Shown here: piece by piece, positions 30,429-31,854 of the stretch
Layout: the number at the start of each line of letters is the position of its first letter
Position numbering within the stretch: the first letter of the stretch is position 1
From: Oxalobacteraceae bacterium
GTDB taxonomy: Bacteria; Pseudomonadota; Gammaproteobacteria; Burkholderiales; Burkholderiaceae_D
Direction: 5' to 3'
Length of the DNA: 31,854 bases
NCBI GenBank assembly: GCA_003537575.1
Contig: DPRS01000011.1
Coordinates: 1-31,854 of the forward strand
Notes under the pieces: generated by a model
The model's input: the letters and a program-made list of their open reading frames with translations, nothing else
Told to the model about the DNA's origin: nothing
Database searches by the model: none
Program-made: the position numbers and the translations under genes

Positions 30429-31854
30429 ATGCGTCTACTCCAAAAAGCACTCACCTTCGATGACGTGCTGCTCGTTCCGGCATATTCAAACATCCTGCCG
30501 AAAGATACTTCCCTTACTACCAAGCTGACCCGCAACATCACGCTCAACATCCCGCTGGTGTCGGCGGCGATGGATACCGTGACCGAGGCGCGGCTGGCGA
30601 TTGCCATGGCGCAGGAAGGCGGCATCGGCATCATCCACAAGAACATGACCGCGCGCGAGCAGGCCCGCGAAGTCTCGAAGGTCAAGCGCTTCGAGTCCGG
30701 CGTGGTGCGCGATCCGATCACCATCCCGCCCGACATGAAGATCCGCGACGTCATGAGCCTGTCGGAGCAGCACGGCATCAGCGGCTTCCCGGTGGTCGAG
30801 GGCAAGACCGTGGTCGGCATCATCACCAACCGCGACCTGCGCTTCGAGGAAGAACTGGATGCGCAAGCCCATGCCAAGATGACCCCGCGCGACAAGCTGG
30901 TGTACGTCAAGGAAGGTTCCGAGCTGGCCGAAGCCAAGCGCCTGATGAACAAGCACCGCCTGGAGCGCGTGCTGGTGATTAACGACGCCTTCGAATTGCG
31001 CGGCCTGATCACCGTCAAGGATATCCAGAAGGCTACCGAGCATCCCTTCGCCGCCAAGGACGAGCACGGCAAGCTGCGCGTCGGTGCCGCCGTCGGCGTC
31101 GGTCCGGACAACGAGGAACGCATCGACCTGCTGGTCAAGGCCGGCGTGGACGTGCTGATCGTCGATACCGCGCATGGCCATTCCAAGGGCGTGCTGGACC
31201 GCGTGAAGTGGATCAAGACCAATTACCCGCAGGTCGATGTCATCGGCGGCAATATCGCCACCGAGGCGGCGGCGCGCGCGCTGGTCGAGCATGGCGCCGA
31301 CGGCGTCAAGGTCGGCATCGGCCCCGGCTCGATCTGCACCACGCGCATCGTCGCGGGCGTCGGCGTGCCGCAGATTTCCGCGATTTCCAACGTGGCCGGC
31401 GCCCTGAAGGGAACCGGCGTGCCCTGCATCGGCGACGGCGGCATCCGCTTCTCCGGCGACATTTCCAAGGCGCTGGCGGCCGGCGCATCGTGCGTCATGA
31501 TGGGCAGCATGTTCGCCGGTACCGAAGAGGCGCCGGGCGAAGTGATCCTCTTCCAGGGACGCAGTTACAAGTCCTACCGCGGCATGGGCAGCCTGGGGGC
31601 GATGTCGGAAGGTTCGGCCGACCGCTATTTCCAGGATTCATCCAAGAATACCGACAAGTACGTGCCGGAAGGCATCGAAGGCCGCGTTCCCTACAAGGGC
31701 AGCGTGCTGGCCATCCTGTACCAGCTGGTCGGCGGCGTGCGTTCCTCCATGGGTTACTGTGGCTGCGCTACCATCGACGAACTGCGCGAGAAGGCTGAAT
31801 TCGTCGAGATTACCGCGGCCGGCATGCGTGAATCGCACGTGCACGACGTGCAGA
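30429..31854 (+). CDS. guaB: Inosine-5'-monophosphate dehydrogenase, 3' end cut by the window
   Basis: GuaB oxidises IMP to XMP with NAD+, the committed step to guanine nucleotides. The visible 475 residues begin MRLLQKALTFDDVLLVPAYS and lack only about a dozen C-terminal residues compared with the usual length near 487. The catalytic TIM barrel is interrupted by two CBS domains (about 95-205). The active site GPGSICTTR contains Cys303 (E. coli Cys305), followed by GDGGIRFSGD and the flap YRGMGSLGAM. All key residues are present. The CBS pair is where nucleotides such as ATP and GTP modulate the enzyme in other bacteria. The gene usually followed by guaA lies beyond the window. Confidence 0.97.
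   Translation, partial: MRLLQKALTFDDVLLVPAYSNILPKDTSLTTKLTRNITLNIPLVSAAMDTVTEARLAIAMAQEGGIGIIHKNMTAREQAREVSKVKRFESGVVRDPITIPPDMKIRDVMSLSEQHGISGFPVVEGKTVVGIITNRDLRFEEELDAQAHAKMTPRDKLVYVKEGSELAEAKRLMNKHRLERVLVINDAFELRGLITVKDIQKATEHPFAAKDEHGKLRVGAAVGVGPDNEERIDLLVKAGVDVLIVDTAHGHSKGVLDRVKWIKTNYPQVDVIGGNIATEAAARALVEHGADGVKVGIGPGSICTTRIVAGVGVPQISAISNVAGALKGTGVPCIGDGGIRFSGDISKALAAGASCVMMGSMFAGTEEAPGEVILFQGRSYKSYRGMGSLGAMSEGSADRYFQDSSKNTDKYVPEGIEGRVPYKGSVLAILYQLVGGVRSSMGYCGCATIDELREKAEFVEITAAGMRESHVHDVQ

Noticed and set aside
1..31854. A hidden mobile element, CRISPR array, defence island, tRNA or biosynthetic cluster
   Set aside because: Genes are tightly packed and all belong to conserved core families. 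No transposase, integrase, spaced repeat array, tRNA-like cloverleaf or composition change was seen on either strand.

Overview
The window is a stretch of conserved chromosomal core from a betaproteobacterium. It is most likely from Burkholderiales, family Oxalobacteraceae (Herbaspirillum, Collimonas or Herminiimonas-like). That assignment rests on gene order, protein style and GC-rich codon use, and no database search was possible. All recognisable genes are housekeeping genes. I see no insertion sequence, prophage, CRISPR array, tRNA, rRNA or compositionally foreign island, and no gap over 300 bases without a gene.

Layout. (1) 1-3465, plus strand: the 3' part of ligA, then galU and def, joined by ATGA stop/start overlaps. 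(2) 3466-7624, minus strand: map, glnD and an RluF/RsuA-type pseudouridine synthase, read leftward and meeting def with no gap. (3) 7625-7877: a divergent control region with a promoter for map, a promoter for rpsB and a structured rpsB leader. (4) 7878-23377, plus strand: the large translation and envelope cluster rpsB-tsf-pyrH-frr-uppS-cdsA-dxr-rseP-bamA-skp-lpxD-fabZ-lpxA-lpxB-rnhB, followed by a SpoU-family RNA methyltransferase. (5) 23409-26890: ppsR (minus) and ppsA (plus), divergent across a 200-base AT-rich region. (6) 27088-28499: an NfeD-like protein and a stomatin/QmcA-type SPFH protein. (7) 28505-30276: smpB (minus), ratA-rnfH (plus), and a DUF4124-type secreted protein (minus). 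(8) 30429 to the end: guaB, cut by the window edge.

How the genes work together. The central cluster makes ribosomal protein S2, EF-Ts and the ribosome recycling factor. It also supplies UMP kinase, undecaprenyl diphosphate (DXP reductoisomerase feeding UppS), CDP-diacylglycerol, lipid A (LpxD, FabZ, LpxA, LpxB), and the outer-membrane assembly and stress machinery (BamA, Skp, RseP). PpsR controls the neighbouring PEP synthase by phosphorylating a threonine beside its catalytic histidine. GlnD senses nitrogen status.

I did not find a convincing undescribed system. The points most worth a second look are these: an extra HhH-like segment in LigA; a phenylalanine at the acyl-chain ruler position of LpxA; a structured rpsB leader; a terminator plus a REP-like repeat between rpsB and tsf; and a short promoter-to-terminator transcription unit between ppsA and the nfeD-like gene.
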